From assembly GCA_000277445.1 (NCBI GenBank), contig AJWJ01000029.1:21637-85636 (forward strand): a DNA stretch of 64,000 nucleotides, read 5' to 3'. Shown here piece by piece: positions 11,357 through 22,748 of the stretch (positions within the stretch are counted from its first letter, which is position 1; each line of letters begins with the position of its first letter). The notes beneath the pieces are model-generated. The model worked only from the letters and a program-made list of their open reading frames with translations. It searched no databases and was not told the DNA's origin. A program made the translations under genes and the position numbers. Origin of the DNA: Polysphondylium violaceum (taxonomy: Eukaryota > Evosea > Eumycetozoa > Dictyosteliales > Dictyosteliaceae).

Positions 11357-13156
11357 TTAGAGTTGATTAGTTTTTTTCAAACCAAATTGCTTCCAACAAT
11401 CAATCATGCCATCGACTAATCTTTTCATAGAGTCGTCGTTGTGTACTGGTGATGGAGTGAGTCTGAATCTTTCGGTACCTTTTGGAACGGTTGGATAGTT
11501 GATTGGTTGCACATAGATGTTGTGATTGGCCAACAAATAGTCACTCATTTTCTTGCACAAAACGCTGTCGCCAACCATCAAGGGTACAATGTGGGATGGT
11601 GTTTCCAACACTGGTAAGTGGGCATCTTTGAGCATTTGTTTGAGTTTGTGTGTTCTTTCTTGGTGTTGTTGACGTTCCTTTTTGCTTTGCTTCAAGTAGC
11701 TGACACTGGCTCTGGCGCCGGCGGCAATAGAGGGTGGGATGGAGGTGGTAAAGATGAAACCAGGACTGAGACATCTGATAGTGTCGACGATTTGGTTGTT
11801 AGCGGCAATGTAGCCTCCAAAGACACCAAATGCTTTACCGAGTGTGCCAGAGACAATGTCGACTCTGTCCATAAGGTTTTCACGCTCGCACACACCGGCA
11901 CCTCTGTCGCCATAGAGACCGACGGCGTGCACTTCATCGATAAAGGTGATGGCGTTGTATTTGTCGGCAAGATCACAGATCTCAGCAATGGGGGCGATGG
12001 TACCGTCCATGCTATAGACAGACTCGAAAATGATGAGCTTGGGTCTGGCTGGATCGGCCTTGGAGAGGAGCTCTTCGAGATGTTGAATGTCGTTGTGTTT
12101 GAATACCTTTTTGTCGAGTTTACTATTACGAATGCCTTCAATTAGAGAGGCGTGGTTCTTTGCATCGCTAAACACAATGCAGTCGGGCATAGCGGCAGCA
12201 ATTGAGGTCACGGCAGAGACATTTGCAATGTAACAAGAGCCAAAGACAAGTGCATTGTCTTTGTTGTGGAGGTCAGCCAACTCTCTTTCCAACTTGACGT
12301 GTTCAGATGTAGTACCACTAATGTTTCTTGTGCCACCAGAGCCAGCACCCATCTTTTGAATGGCGCTAGTCATTTCATTTAAAACAACTGCATTTTGACC
12401 CATACCCAAGTAATCGTTACTGCACCAAACAGCAACTTCCTCAACTTGTTGTGGATTGGCAGCAGTAATTTGTTCATCTTCGTCAATCTCAATTTCAAAT
12501 CTTTCAACAATCTCTGCTTTTTGATTGATAGTGTTTGATAATAATGATGCTGAAGAGTTTAATTGTTCAGTGGTTTCGTATCTCTTTGCATAAGGAAAAG
12601 CACCAACTTGTCTTTGAATGGTAGTGAATACTCTATATCTACCTTCCTCCTTGAGGTTTGTAATAACCTTTTCAAAACTCTTTTGGTATGATGCTTTAAA
12701 GTTTGTTTGTTGTTGTTGTTGTTGTTGTTGTTGAATTTGTTGTTGTTGATTTCTTTCCATAATCTCTGATAAAGATTCTTGTTGTTGTTCAATCATATTC
12801 TTGTTTGAAGGATTCATCAACTCTGATAAAACTTCTAAACCTTTTTCTTGCTACATTATTTATAATATACTACTATATTAAAATCTACACTATCTATGTA
12901 TCTTAATAAATATTCAACTTACATCTTTTTTCATACCCTCTTCGACTACATTTGCGAATGGACATTTTTGGAAAAAGTCTTTGGCATTATCTGGAGTGAG
13001 GGTGGAGGGATGTTGTTGTGGTTGTTGATTGGCTTTGAGGGCTGAGGAGGCAACCGACGAGGCAACCGATGAGGAAGAAGTATTTATTGATCTGTGTAAA
13101 ATAGGACAAACCTTGCCAATCATGTTGGAGACTTGACTCATTTGATTTGAAAACAT
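11357..13156 (-). CDS. alas: 5-aminolevulinate synthase, mitochondrial
   Basis: PLP enzyme that condenses glycine and succinyl-CoA, the first step of haem synthesis in the mitochondrial matrix. Two exons, 13156-12923 and 12850-11357, 575 residues. Seen: a Ser-rich basic presequence, then the catalytic domain with [37 protein letters not shown] and the PLP lysine in [10 protein letters not shown] (about K417). The N-terminal region carries two Cys-Pro motifs, VCPIL (C17) and KCPFA (C65), the form of haem regulatory motifs that in animals mediate haem-dependent inhibition of import and turnover. A poly-Gln insert (coding strand CAA repeats) separates the presequence region from the catalytic core. 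The succinyl-CoA pathway enzyme is typical of non-photosynthetic eukaryotes. Confidence 0.96.
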
Positions 13157-14696
13157 TTTTCTATTTTGGTGCGTTGTGCTGCTTAGAGTAGAGAGTGTAG
13201 AGTAGTGTAGTGTACTGATCAGGTGATGATGATGTAATGTGTGTGTATGTGTGTACCGGTAGTGCGGGTGGGGTTAATGTGGATACCAATTAACTAAAAA
13301 GTAGGGAAAAGAGGCAGGAAAAGGGATATTGTCTTGTATAAGCAAATGCTATATTTGTTTTGTTGTTGTTGCTATATTGTATTTAGAAAACGATAAGCTA
13401 AATGTGGATTGTGTGTGTTGATGTGATATTGCTAAACAGCAGCTATTGATCAATTCTAAATGTCAAGTGTAGAGTGAATGATGATGTTATTGAATTTTTA
13501 ATTAAAATAACATTAAAATCAGTCGCGCAAACAAACTTGATTAAAAAAGAAATTAAATAATAATAAGTGTTGTCTTAGTCGTCAATACAAGCCGATAAAA
13601 CGTCCGGTCTCTTTTAAAAGGCGTGTGTGTGAGTGTGAGTGTGGGAGTGTGTTTAAAGTATTACTGTGTGTGGTTAAGAACGCAAAGCACAGAATGAAAG
13701 GGAGCGAAAAAAATGATGATGAAGAATCGAAAAATAAAATATAAAAAAAATAAAATAAAAAAAAAAAACTTTTTTTTGATATCAAGTTTTTTAAAAATGA
13801 ACGGTCAAAAAAGACGGCAAAACGGTCTCGCACCCCCTCATGCACAAGTCAAACGCAAACTATATGAAAAATAAAAATTTTATAAATTTTTGTTTGGAAA
13901 AAGAAAAACAAATCAAAATTCATAAATCTATTTCAAAAGATTGAATCCTTTAATATAGAGAAGATATACATAATAATAATTATTTAGCGATACGCTATTT
14001 AATTTAGATATTCTACTATCTCAACTCACCCCCACAAAAAAAAAAAAATAACACTATTTTATTATACCTGGGTGCAAAGTGTGTGTTCAGAGGGTGTGCT
14101 TACTAGTGTATTTTTTATAAAAATTATTATGAATTTTTGCGTGGATAGTTTGTCAATTATCCATGACACACCCTTCCCACCAATCAATAAAAATGTTACA
14201 TGTATTTCTTTTTTCAACACCATTTCAAGAACACCAAGATATAATTTTTTATCAACCCAATAGGAGTTTTGGGAGTGTTGGTTTTTATGTTTTCAAATTC
14301 ATGTGTTGAATATGTATTTTAATTCGCAGAAAAATGAAAAAAAAAAAAAAATCATTAATTTTGATAGGTGGGTTTAGAGTCTTTCTAAATTTGGTCTCGA
14401 TACTATCTTTATTCAGTACACTATATATTGATTGTTTTGATTGGGTGAGAGAAGGGGTGGTGATCTTTATTACTCTATTAATATAATTAAATTACCACAT
14501 TCATACTTCATTCACACACATTTATACACTTCTAGAGCTAGAGATTGATAGGGGTGGGGGTGTGCTGTGCGTGAGTTATTGATTGAGCAAGTACTGTGTG
14601 TATGGTTAGATATCATGTATTGTGAGTAAAGTCACACACACACACACACACAAACACTTTTACACTTTAACCTCAATCAAGTATAGCTATATCAAA
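13157..14696. promoter_or_regulatory. divergent intergenic region, ALAS / FAAP100-like gene
   Basis: About 1.5 kb holding both 5' regions. It contains a (GT)n-rich patch near 13620-13660, long A/T runs around 13740-13800 and 14035-14050, and a CA repeat at 14633-14652 within the probable 5' leader of the + strand gene. The ORFs inside it have no gene-like composition. Confidence 0.5.
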
Positions 14697-17600
14697 ATGG
14701 GTAGCTCAGTCGTTGTAAAAAATGATAATGGTGATGAACTTCACCATAAACAGCAGACTAAATCAACTTCAACAACATCATTTATCAAATACAGAACATC
14801 AAATATCAAAGTCCCTTTGTTTACCACAACTTCGTCTTTGTTTTCTCCATCATCAAATTGGAATTTGTTTATAGAGTCTTTTGGTTTTAACACTGGTGAT
14901 AGTGACAAGAGACAACAAGAACAGCAACAACAACAGTCCACATGTTCCACCTCTAATGATTCAGGAGTATTTGAATATGGTACAACTACAGATTATCAAT
15001 TGATTCTATCTATTCCCTGCCCCACAATTATAAAACTATATCTGGTTGATAGGAATCATATCTTTAAATGTGTAAAAGTAAGTATCCTTTTCCCTTTTCT
15101 TGTAATTCCATCATATCTTTTTCATATCTATCCCTTACATACACGCACACCCTACTCACCCACGCACATTCACCCCCGCACCCCTACTTAAATCTTTACA
15201 CCCACACACTCAAAATTAAATCAAAATCAATAATCATTTCAGATTTATTAAGTGATCTCTTATTAAATCAGAATTGATTATTTTACAATTTAAACAATAC
15301 TATTTTATAACTCTGCTCTATCACATACACAACACAAATCTTTTATCCACACTTGAAGATTGAATACAACTATTACTAACACTCACACTATTTCTACTCC
15401 TATAGACTATACAAACGGTCAAACAAGTAAAGGATATTACAGTGTTTAGGGATAATGGCAATCTCTATGTTGTTTTATTATTGTCAAATTATTCACTTTG
15501 GAGTATCAATTTATCTAATCTTTTAGAGAATTTAAATACAAGTAATCATAATGATCATAGTAGTAAAACAACAACAACAACTACCACCACCAGTAACAGT
15601 ACCAATACGGTTGTTGTAGGTGAAAAAAGAAAACAAAATGATTTAACAACCGCATCATCTAGTGATAAGAATAAAAACACTACTCAAAATATAATTGGTG
15701 CATGTGGTGGTGATATAAACTCTACAATTGTTTTAGATATCATCAAATACCCATGTTGTCTCAATTACTATATCGATACTATAGAATGTGTTAGATATAT
15801 ATACTGCAATAATGATACAATAGTAGTCGATAAATCCGATAGTAATAATGGTAACAATACTTTATTGTTTCTATTAGATTCAAATGATAATAGTGTATTC
15901 AAGGAAGCAAGGGGAAAGATTGAATCAAAATTTAATGTTATCTTTAAGAAAAAGGTAATTTGTGTAAACATCAATAACAACAAGAATGACAGTGTTGCAA
16001 GTACTATTGAATCTATAATATCAAAGCCTATTATTACAAATACAAAAATATTGAACGGTGGTAATGAAATCAATTTAGATCAACTTGACAGTAATAGTAA
16101 TAATATTCTAAGTAGTATTAGTAGTATTGGTAGTAATAGTAGTAATAATAGTATTAAAACTATTGTTCATAAATGTAATGATATTGGTAGAGAGTTTACA
16201 ATATTTTATCAATTATCAACAACATCAACATTGATATCGTTTTCTAAAAATGTATACAAAATCATCAATTACAATCAATGTTGTTATCTATTTTCAATTT
16301 CACAATCATCGTTGGTAATATATAATTTATCAGTTAGCGCCTCACCACCCATTCAATTACAGCTGTCTCATTCTGATATATCCATGTTGGACATTGTCCC
16401 ATCCATTGATTTACTATTCTATCTTTCAAGAGGATCATTATATTTAATTGATTTAAATTTAATATTAGATTCAAGCAAGTATTATATTTATATTATTTAT
16501 ATTTAGTTCCAATACTAATAGTATTTTAATATTTAGAAACAGTAAATTATGTAACGTCGGTGTACTCTTTTCCAAGAGATATAGTTTATTTTAAATTTAA
16601 TGAAAAGGATTTCTTTAGTATTCTATCAATCTATAGATATGACAATACATTAAGTCTGTATAGATTTGATTCCAAACATCAACCTATTTTGGACACTGAT
16701 ATCAAGAATAATGAACAACAACAAGTTGTAGTCGATGTTCAAGAGAAAAAGGAATGGAGTTATTATACAAATTTATTAAAAAATATTCAAAATACTCATA
16801 ATTTAATTAATAATCAATCAAAGGTAAAGGTCAATTCAGTAATACAATATTAATATATATAAGAATTAAATTCTAATCATTTAATGTATATGTATTTAGG
16901 AAATAAATTTAAAATTAATAGATATCAATCAAAAGATTACATTATTTAGAAAGAAACCATTTTCTAAAGAATCATCTTATCAAGGACATGGATTCACTTG
17001 TAAAATTGTACCATTATTATCACCAGTACCAAACATTGGTAATCAACAACAAAATCAATTACCTTCATTGTTTTTAAGATTTACCATATTAAATTATAGT
17101 AAGGAAAATATATTATCGGATCCTAAATTGGGCTATTGGAGTATATTGATTAGATTTACAATGTGTGATTTCCCATTCAATGTTTTAAATACCTATACTT
17201 TTCCAATTCAAAAATTATTATCAAATTCAAATTTGTAAGTATAATATTTAATATTTTATTCATCAATAGGTATTGATATTTATTATTTATTATTTTTAGA
17301 GTATTTGATATTCCAATTGAATATTATTCATATTGTAAATTTAATATCTCAGTTTTATCGTCTTATCAAATCATTGGTACAAATGAAATTGGTAATGGTA
17401 TGGTAAACTTGTTAATTCATCAACAAACCATTCACTTATTAGATTATCTTTGTTTTTCACCAAAAGCATCAACACCATCAACACTACTTGCAAATAATTC
17501 TTGTTCATCATTTAAGTTTCAAGACCATCTATCAATTAAACAAATATTTGAATCAATTGAAAATTTCAATAGATTAAGTATACATTACAATAATTCAATT

Positions 17601-18191
17601 TTATCAACAAATAATAATGAAACCATCCATGAATATTCAATTCAATATTTAAATAATACTTTAAATATTTTAAATATTATTTTAAATTCAAGGTAACTAA
17701 TATATTTTATTGTCTATTAATTTGTTTACACATACAATTATTAACATTTTAAACTTTTTAGATTTAAAGAATTGACCGACCAAGTATTTAATAATGGCAA
17801 TGGTAGTGGTGTTAGTAAAGAGGGATCTATATATTCTTTATCACCATTAAATGATTCCATTGAATTAAAAATTTCATTAAAGGATGAATCAAAACTATTG
17901 CTACTATGGAGATGTAATTCAATTGTCAAACACTTGCTTACCCAATCACTATACCATAGATTTTCATCAGAATCCAATGATTTCCAAATCACTCTAGAAA
18001 AAGATATACCTAAAAGTATTATCATCTTTAAAGAAAAACTTAAAAATTGGACCAAATCACAACAAAATCATCCAGTTATTTTAAACTTTTTAAAATCCTG
18101 CTTGAATGAAGATTTTATAATTGATAACGCAAATTTAAATACCACAATCGATAAATTATCTGTACAATTTGAACAATTTTCCATTCTATAA
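14697..18191 (+). CDS. large protein resembling FAAP100 (Fanconi core complex)
   Basis: Six exons: 14697-15077, 15406-16478, about 16577-16823, 16900-17234, 17300-17692 and 17762-18191, about 952 residues. The first half looks like a beta-propeller of hydrophobic strands with Asn/Thr/Ser loops (LYVVLLLSNYSLWSINL, LLFYLSRGSLYLIDLN). The C-terminal half contains LGYWSILIRFTM, YTFPIQKLLSN, DIPIEYYSYCKFNISV and QTIHLLDYLCFSP in the same order as corresponding segments of FAAP100, which with FANCB and FANCL forms the catalytic module of the Fanconi ubiquitin ligase. This resemblance is from recall and is not proof; FANCB is structurally related and remains possible. Exon 3 start is uncertain: the acceptor that looks best (16536) is out of phase, whereas AG at 16576 keeps the frame. 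Confidence 0.55.
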
Positions 18192-18443
18192 TATCACAAA
18201 TAAAGTTTACGTAGTATATATGGAAATTCACACCTCACGAGATTCGCATTTTTTGATTGCACTTGTGGGCTTGAGATTCCAAAAAAAAAAAAAAAAATTA
18301 AATATAAAAAAAGTGCAAAGTTTAGTCGTTTTTTTTTTTTCAACTTTTCTCTGGGCCAGCCCACTATATATTATCTATTTATAACTATAGTTACATACAT
18401 ATAGTCCTATATACTACATATACATATTCATATATAATACACA

Positions 18444-19759
18444 ATGCAACAAAGAGATGTATCCAAGCTTAGATGTGAAGAACATTATAAATTAGTTCGT
18501 GTTTATTGTTGTTCGTGTGATGCATATTTCTGTAGAATATGCGATACTATACGTCACAGAACTTCAGATGACGCCATGCACATCAGAGTGCCTGTCAATA
18601 AAGAGATATTAGAAGAGGATCATATCATAGGTGACGATGAAGATGATTTGTTTCCAGTGACAACTAATCACCATCATCACCATCTAAGCAATAAAGAAAA
18701 AGAAGAAGATGATCAAATTAAATTCAATTTAAATAATGATAATAGTAAATTAGATAAAGTAGAGAAATCAGATAAAGTAGATAAAGTAGATAGTAGTAAA
18801 AACAATAGTAATAGCAGCAACAACAACAACAACAACAATAAAAATAAAAACAATATATCGTCATCTTCTAGTGTGGCATCGTCAGCAGAGGATGTCGAAG
18901 ACAGAGCTACCAATGAGATTATATTTAAAAATACATATGAAAAGTTTCAATCCAATTCTTGTGCTCTAGAGGAAGGAGAAGAAGATGATTCCCCTTGTTA
19001 TGAACAAGAAAAAGAGGCATCACATATAGTTCAAGGTTTAGTCGAAGGTGTTATATTTTTAGGTACTGGTATTGCAACTGGAATTACTGGTGTTGTTGTA
19101 AGTAGTAGTATAAAATAGCAATAGTAGTGTTGATATTAATGATTGACTATTCATAGGCTGAGCCAGTACAAGGTGTCAAAGAGGAAGGAGCCAAAGGATT
19201 CTTTAAAGGACTTGCAAAAGGTGTTTCAGGAGTAGCTTTAAATCCAATGAAAGGTGCTTCAGGATTTTTAACAAAAACAGCAGAAGGTCTAAGAAACACT
19301 CCAAATACTATATTCACTAAAAAAGAAGATTTAGTTGAGCCTGTAAAAGAAAAAGAGGCTGCTCATTTATTAGAAGGTCTTTATCAAGGTACCATTAGTC
19401 TTAGTAAAGGTATTTTAGATGGTGTTACAGGTGTAGTTGTAAGTAGTATAATTTAGTAAAGTCTATATCATAGTAATATTAACATTAATAAACAACACCA
19501 ACAGCTCGAACCAATCAAAGGTGTGAGAGATGAAGGTGGAGCTAAAGGATTTTTCAAGGGTGTTGGTAAAGGTTTAATGGGTGTGGTGGTCAAACCAATT
19601 TCAGGCGTCACAGATTTTATTGCTAAACCATTAGAAGGTATCGCAAATACACCTCAAACTATTATCCAGGCCATCGATAGCAAACAACAACAACATCAAC
19701 AATCACCAACACAAAATAAACAACAAGATCAAGACGATTCACTCCCACCATTATTGTAA
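18444..19759 (+). CDS. B-box zinc finger fused to two VPS13-type C-terminal modules
   Basis: Three exons, 18444-19097, 19157-19438 and 19505-19759, 396 residues. Residues 1-50 form a B-box-like zinc site (CEEHYKLVRVYCCSCDAYFC, then CDTIRHR and MHIRV). A charged low-complexity linker follows. From about residue 185 there are two tandem copies of a module that closely resembles the end of VPS13 proteins: copy 1 has GIATGITGVV then AEPVQGVKEEGAKGFFKGL; copy 2 has GILDGVTGVV then LEPIKGVRDEGGAKGFFKGV and GVVVKPISGVTDFIAKPLEG. In VPS13 this amphipathic region contacts membranes and lipid droplets. Both copies are cut by a phase-0 intron after the same TGVV, and both donors read GTAAGTAGTA, so the module and its intron were duplicated together. 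I infer a soluble membrane-targeted adaptor. Confidence 0.82.
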
Positions 19760-20004
19760 ATTTTAGTTTTGAATAAAAGTTAATGGTAATTTAATAGAGA
19801 TAATCATTTATAGTATTTATTATTATTGTTTGTGTATTTTAGAATTAATTAAACCTATTCGAGATCGAGATCTCTTTGGGAATTCCGCCCGACACTGGGA
19901 AATAGATTTTTATGTTTTTCATTTTTTTTATCTTCCCACTTTCGAGAATATTATAATGTTGATTCAGTTTTATTATTAATAATAATACATGTATATAGAA
20001 TGTA

Positions 20005-21695
20005 ATGGAATCATATGTATTTCAAGAAAATGATAAGGATATAAAGAGTAGTGGTACTGAAATACTCTTGGATGTATATAGTGATGACAATAGCAATAGT
20101 AATAACAGAGACAGCAAGACAATGCTAAACAAAGAAATAGAGACAACATTATCATACTACATACTATTGTCTCATTTTATAACTCGTATGGGCGATAAAA
20201 TGTGGGAGTTTATTGTACCTTTGATTTTAATTTATATATCACCAAATTCATTAATACCAACTTCGTTATATGTATGCATACATGATAGTGGATAGATTCA
20301 AGAAAAGAATCAATGAATACTAATAGTAGTAACAAAACAGGGGTTATCAATTACAATAGTTAGGATTATACTAGGACCAACGATTGGTAATTTAGTAGAT
20401 AAAAATAAAAAACTATTTGGTATGTATCGAGGTTTGTAAATAATATAACATAGTAGAAACTAATAATGTTTCAAAAATAGTTATTAAAATAGGTATATTT
20501 GGACAAGCATTATCAATCGGCTTATCATGTATTATATTAAGTCATATATTTGTGAATTTAGAATCTATACAAATGGAAAAGGATATTTTCTATTCAAACA
20601 CCACATCGATTCATTTTATTTTATTATTGCTATTATCATCTATACATTCATTGTCTGGTCAAATTATGGATATTTCAGTTGAGAGAGTATATATAGATAT
20701 AGATATAAATAGAGTATGTGTTTGTTAAAGTTATTAATAGTAATAATTAATTATAGAAATGGGTGCCTTGTATTATTAAAAGAGATTTACTATTGCATAA
20801 AGTAAATACACAGATGAGACAAATAGATTTGGCAACCGAAGTTTTATCACCCTTTATAGCAGGCCTGATATCAAATCCTTCGGGCTCATCGTTTTTAATT
20901 GTTGGTGGATTTAATTTTCTCTCATTTGTCCCACAGTATTTCCTCTTGTATCTGGTGTATCAAATATCGTTGAAAGAGAAATTTGATATCGATAGTGACA
21001 TTGCCAGCGACCAACTGGACCACGACGACAAAAAAGAATCAAGTACCGGCGGATTTCAATTCCTTGGTGAATGGAATCCGTTGACAAACTTGGTGCAAGG
21101 TTGGTCACTGTTTTGCCAGCAAAAGGTGTTTTGGATCGTGATTGCGTATTGCCTGTTATGGCTAACACTGCTCAGTCCCCACGACCCGGTGTTGACGGCG
21201 TACTTGTCGCTGCATCAATTCAGCTTTACCCAATTGAGCGTGTTTCGGGGCATCGGCGCCATCGCGGGGCTTGTGTCGACATTCTCGTTCCGGTATCTGC
21301 TGGAATGGAACGACAATGTGTTGGAGAGGACGTGCTTGTACTATATCGGCGAAGAGGGCCTGATGCTCTTCCTCGCCGGACTGGTGTTTGGCAGCATTGA
21401 CCAATTCCGCTCGTCTCGGTATCTGTTTATGACATTCATTGTGCTCTCGCGACTGGGTCTATACGGCTTCGAGGTGTGCTCCTGCTCGCTGGTGCAGCGG
21501 GGTGTCGACGACAAGATCAGGGGTATTGTGAGCGGCGTGGAGTCATCCCTGACGTCGTTGGCGTCGCTGTCTGTGTTTATTGTAACGATCGTGATGGGCG
21601 ATCCAAACTCCTTTTATATCTTGGTGTGGTTGTCAATTTTATTTATAAACGTTGGTGTCATTCTAACCTTTTATTATTACCAGAAACTCAAATGA
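20005..21695 (+). CDS. ferroportin (solute carrier family 40)
   Basis: Iron exporter with about twelve membrane spans. Four exons: 20005-20271, 20341-20419, 20481-20686 and 20757-21695, about 496 residues. Diagnostic pieces are SHFITRMGDKMWEFIVPLIL, GPTIGNLVDKNKKLFG, the junction ISVERKWVPCIIKRD (VERDW in animals), MRQIDLATEVLSPFIAGLI and FRGIGAIAGLVSTFSFRYL. The donor at 20686 was chosen because it restores VERKW; the next GT would insert an Ile/Asp run. The acceptor at 20480 is preferred to 20492 on length, but both keep the frame. Exon 4 has a strikingly G+C-rich centre (about 21070-21600). Location could be plasma membrane or an internal compartment; the sequence does not show which. Confidence 0.88.
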
Positions 21696-22748
21696 CAATA
21701 ATAAATATGGAAGTATACTACAATTTGTATTGTATATGTACTCAATCAGGTGTGTGTGTGAATATGGGGTGGGTGAATGTGGATAGAATAGGGGTGTGGT
21801 GCGATAAAAATACACACACACTATTGATCAAATAAAGTTACGAAAAGTAAATTGGCCTCTCATTACCATTTATATTTTTCTTGATTAAACTCTTCAAACC
21901 AATGGGGTAATATTCAATAAAAAAGAATAATATGTATGAAATCCCAAAATAGGATTATTCACATATATCATAATGTTGATGTGAAAATAAGTTCTGTAAT
22001 TTGATCAATGGGGGTATAACAATGTTGAGAGTGTGGTGGGGGTTGTTTTTAAAAATTGTCTCACCCCCCCTTCTCATCGAATCATGAGATTTATTACGGT
22101 TTTTTTTTTTTTTTTTGTATTTTTTTCAAACACACAATTTTTTTTTTTTTTTTTACCCCCACCACCCACACTCACAAAAACCAGTGAATCAAATATTTTG
22201 AGGTTGGAAATTGTTCATTTGTACTTATAAGCACAGATATATACATATACATATACACACACACCACACACACCAATTCCACCAAACCCACATCACCTAT
22301 TCATTACTATATAAACTACCATACTCACTTACACACACAAATAAAAAAACCAATCAGTAGTTGTAGCAGTTGTCGTTGAAGTAGTGTGCACATACACATA
22401 CATATCGCTATTGTTGTTTAGTTGTGTGAAATAAAAGAAAAAGATTGATTGTGTGTTGTGCAGTCTATCTTCTTCTCTCACCTCACTCACCCTCTTGTGT
22501 TTTTCTTTTTTTTTTTTTTATTAACAAAAGAAATTCTATCACTAGTGCAGCAATCTTCTATTAGTCGTTGTCGGTGATACATACCACCCCCTGCATCCCT
22601 GTTTTTTTAAATATCACCAAACAACAACAAACAAACAATAAACATAAAGCACGCACACAAAGAAATCAAAGATAAAAATAGAAATAGTTTATAGTAGTAT
22701 AGAGTATAGAGTAATAGGAATAGTAATACAAGAATCATTATCATTAAA
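21696..22748. other. intergenic, 3' of ferroportin and promoter of PIP kinase
   Basis: AT-rich with simple sequence: a T-run near 22100-22155 and CA-rich tracts at 22230-22330. The last 400 bp, with CA and pyrimidine patches and an A-rich leader, should be the PIP kinase promoter and 5' UTR. No gene-like frame seen. Confidence 0.5.

Noticed and set aside
21071-21404. Alternative frames over ferroportin exon 4
   Set aside because: Same cause; the ferroportin frame has clear membrane spans and family motifs.
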